A stretch of 64,000 nucleotides of DNA from Acarospora socialis (lineage: Eukaryota > Ascomycota > Lecanoromycetes > Acarosporales > Acarosporaceae), in contig JAMYGW020000008.1 in assembly GCA_025617375.2 (NCBI GenBank), positions 372,001-436,000 of the forward strand. The letters run 5' to 3'. The position numbers and the translations under genes are program-made. Of this stretch, positions 62,641 through 64,000 are shown piece by piece. How positions within the stretch are numbered: the first letter of the stretch is position 1; each line of letters begins with the position of its first letter. The notes under the pieces were generated by a model that was not told the origin of the DNA, made no database searches, and worked only from the letters and a program-made list of their open reading frames with translations.

Positions 62641-64000
62641 AAAGATAACAAATTATCTTCTGTGAACAGTATCAGCAGTATTGAACTTTGAAACATTGAG
62701 ATATGAGCTCATTTCTGAGCATCATTGTGCAAATAAGACAGACAAATCATCAACTTAAAAAGCTGATCAGAGCTCTCTGAAAGAGACTAATGCATTTAAT
62801 TTGTCACTGAATGCTTCAAATGTATTATGTGTCACAACATCTCTTTTCAGGTTCAGAATGCATTCTTTGTTGTTTTTTGTCAACTTACTCAGTCATTTCT
62901 GCTTGTTCAATGAATCATGTTGTAGATGAGTGATCTGAATGCAAAGAAAGATGTCATTATCACTCAGCAATCAAACATTCAGTATATTGTCTCAAAGTGC
63001 AGTTCTGAGTTCAAGGCTAAGATCTATTGTGACATTAATAAAGAATACAAGAATATCAAAGATGAATTCAACTGTCTCTGTATAGATTAATGACTCATTA
63101 CTCATCAGTTGAAATATAACATATCTTGACAGCTTCTAATTGATGTCTTTCTCTTAAACATGTGATATTATTGACTGAGTCAAACTCTGAAGAATCTTGC
63201 AGATCATCATTGATGTAATTGTACAAGTACTGAAGTAGAGTGTTTGGTGTTATCAAAGTCAGTATATGGTTTTGTGAATTCAGTTGGTCAAATGTCTTCA
63301 ATTTGAAGTGATTTATCAAGCTTGCTACTGTTCTCATGTGAATTGAGTGTGAGCTGTTGAAAGAAAGCTTTTCAATGAAAATCTTGACAGATATACAAAA
63401 TGCTCAATTCTGCTCACAAAGCAACACATCATTGCATACAGACTGCATTTAAATGGTAGTCTGAAAGAATTTTTGTGTATATTGATGATCTAAACATCAT
63501 CTATGAACCTAAGTCTGTACCTGTTGCTCTAGCTTCTTTTAAAATCAATTGACTAGTGTCTGAGCTAAGTATATGTTAGAAATGATGTCAGAAAGAAATG
63601 CTGAAAGAGTAATCAAAAGTGAATGCTTGAGATGAAGTTAAAAGTGAATACTTAAAGAAAGATCAGAAGAGAATGCTGAGAGAAGTGTCTGAAGTAAATG
63701 TATGAAAAGATCAACAGAGAAATTACAGAAAATGAGTTGATTAAGAAAACTCTGTTCTTCAAACATACAGACATCTATCTTTATCAAATTTCAAACTGCA
63801 TAGAGACACTTAGCAATTTTGTCTTTAGAAGTTTAGCATGGTAGATTTCAATAACTCAATGCATTCTCTCATACACTTAAAGTCTTGTCTGACAATGAAA
63901 ATTGACCTCAATGCAAGCAGACAACCAGCAAAATTCACAACAGAACATGAAGCTACACAGTCAGATTCTCAAAGCTATCAGAACACTCAGAAGAATGAAA
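62641..64000. other. CpG-depleted right end, nothing identified
   Basis: An open minus-strand frame of 79 codons at 63,098-63,337 has no known motif. The AT-rich isochore continues to the edge, so its right border lies outside the window. Confidence 0.35.

Noticed and set aside
26000-64000. Classical RIP (CpA to TpA)
   Set aside because: CpA and TpG are abundant throughout, and TpA is not in clear excess; the lost dinucleotides are CG and, in the older part, CC/GG.
26000-64000. Mitochondrial DNA insertion or centromere
   Set aside because: The AT-rich DNA contains decayed nuclear transposons and spliced genes, no mitochondrial genes; nothing specific to a centromere and no TTAGGG arrays were seen, though a pericentromeric or subtelomeric place cannot be excluded.

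Overview
The window is nuclear DNA of a filamentous ascomycete (Pezizomycotina). The coding genes have short introns (about 50-120 bp, GTAAGT-like donors, CTAAC/CTGAC-like branch sites, YAG acceptors) and encode recognisable fungal housekeeping proteins. The class within Pezizomycotina cannot be fixed from the sequence alone.

The window has two halves. Positions 1 to about 25,890 form a normal, CpG-containing, gene-dense segment. It holds nine genes: DPB2 (DNA polymerase epsilon subunit B, -), a NASP/Sim3-type histone chaperone (+), a GPI-anchored GH128/Asl1-like cell-wall protein (+), the mRNA 3'-end factor HRP1 (-), the Rab GAP GYP1 (+), the 18S rRNA dimethylase DIM1 (-), the splicing factor PRP1/PRP6 (+), the SAGA subunit HFI1/ADA1 (-), and a BRE4/FUSC-type multi-pass membrane protein (-). 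Three divergent pairs share short promoters (DPB2/NASP, HRP1/GYP1, DIM1/PRP1). Exon models below were built by hand, and all phases close.

From about 25,890 to the end the DNA is an AT-rich, mutated isochore made of fossils. The 26.0-39.5 kb part is nearly devoid of CC, GG and CG, while CA, CT, TG and AG remain common. It holds a Ty3/gypsy chromovirus fossil (+), a nested non-coding element with 149-bp end repeats, two large inverted arrays of a 13-bp minisatellite, a solo LTR with a 5-bp target duplication, and a hAT transposase fossil. The 39.5-64 kb part has lost mainly CG and keeps some CC/GG. It holds a promoter-like CpG-containing patch, an unidentified intron-bearing gene fossil, a broken AIG1/GIMAP-like GTPase gene, a nearly full-length chromovirus (48,524-54,559, two 317-bp LTRs, TCAGA duplications) carrying an antisense open frame, a DUF7924-like gene fossil and a possible ankyrin gene fossil.

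The most unusual signal is the mutation pattern. Repeat DNA appears to have been mutated C-to-T where C is followed by C or G, not at CpA as in classical RIP of Neurospora. The two LTRs of the young chromovirus differ only by transitions, with many reciprocal TG/CA pairs, which fits independent decay of ancestral CpG sites.
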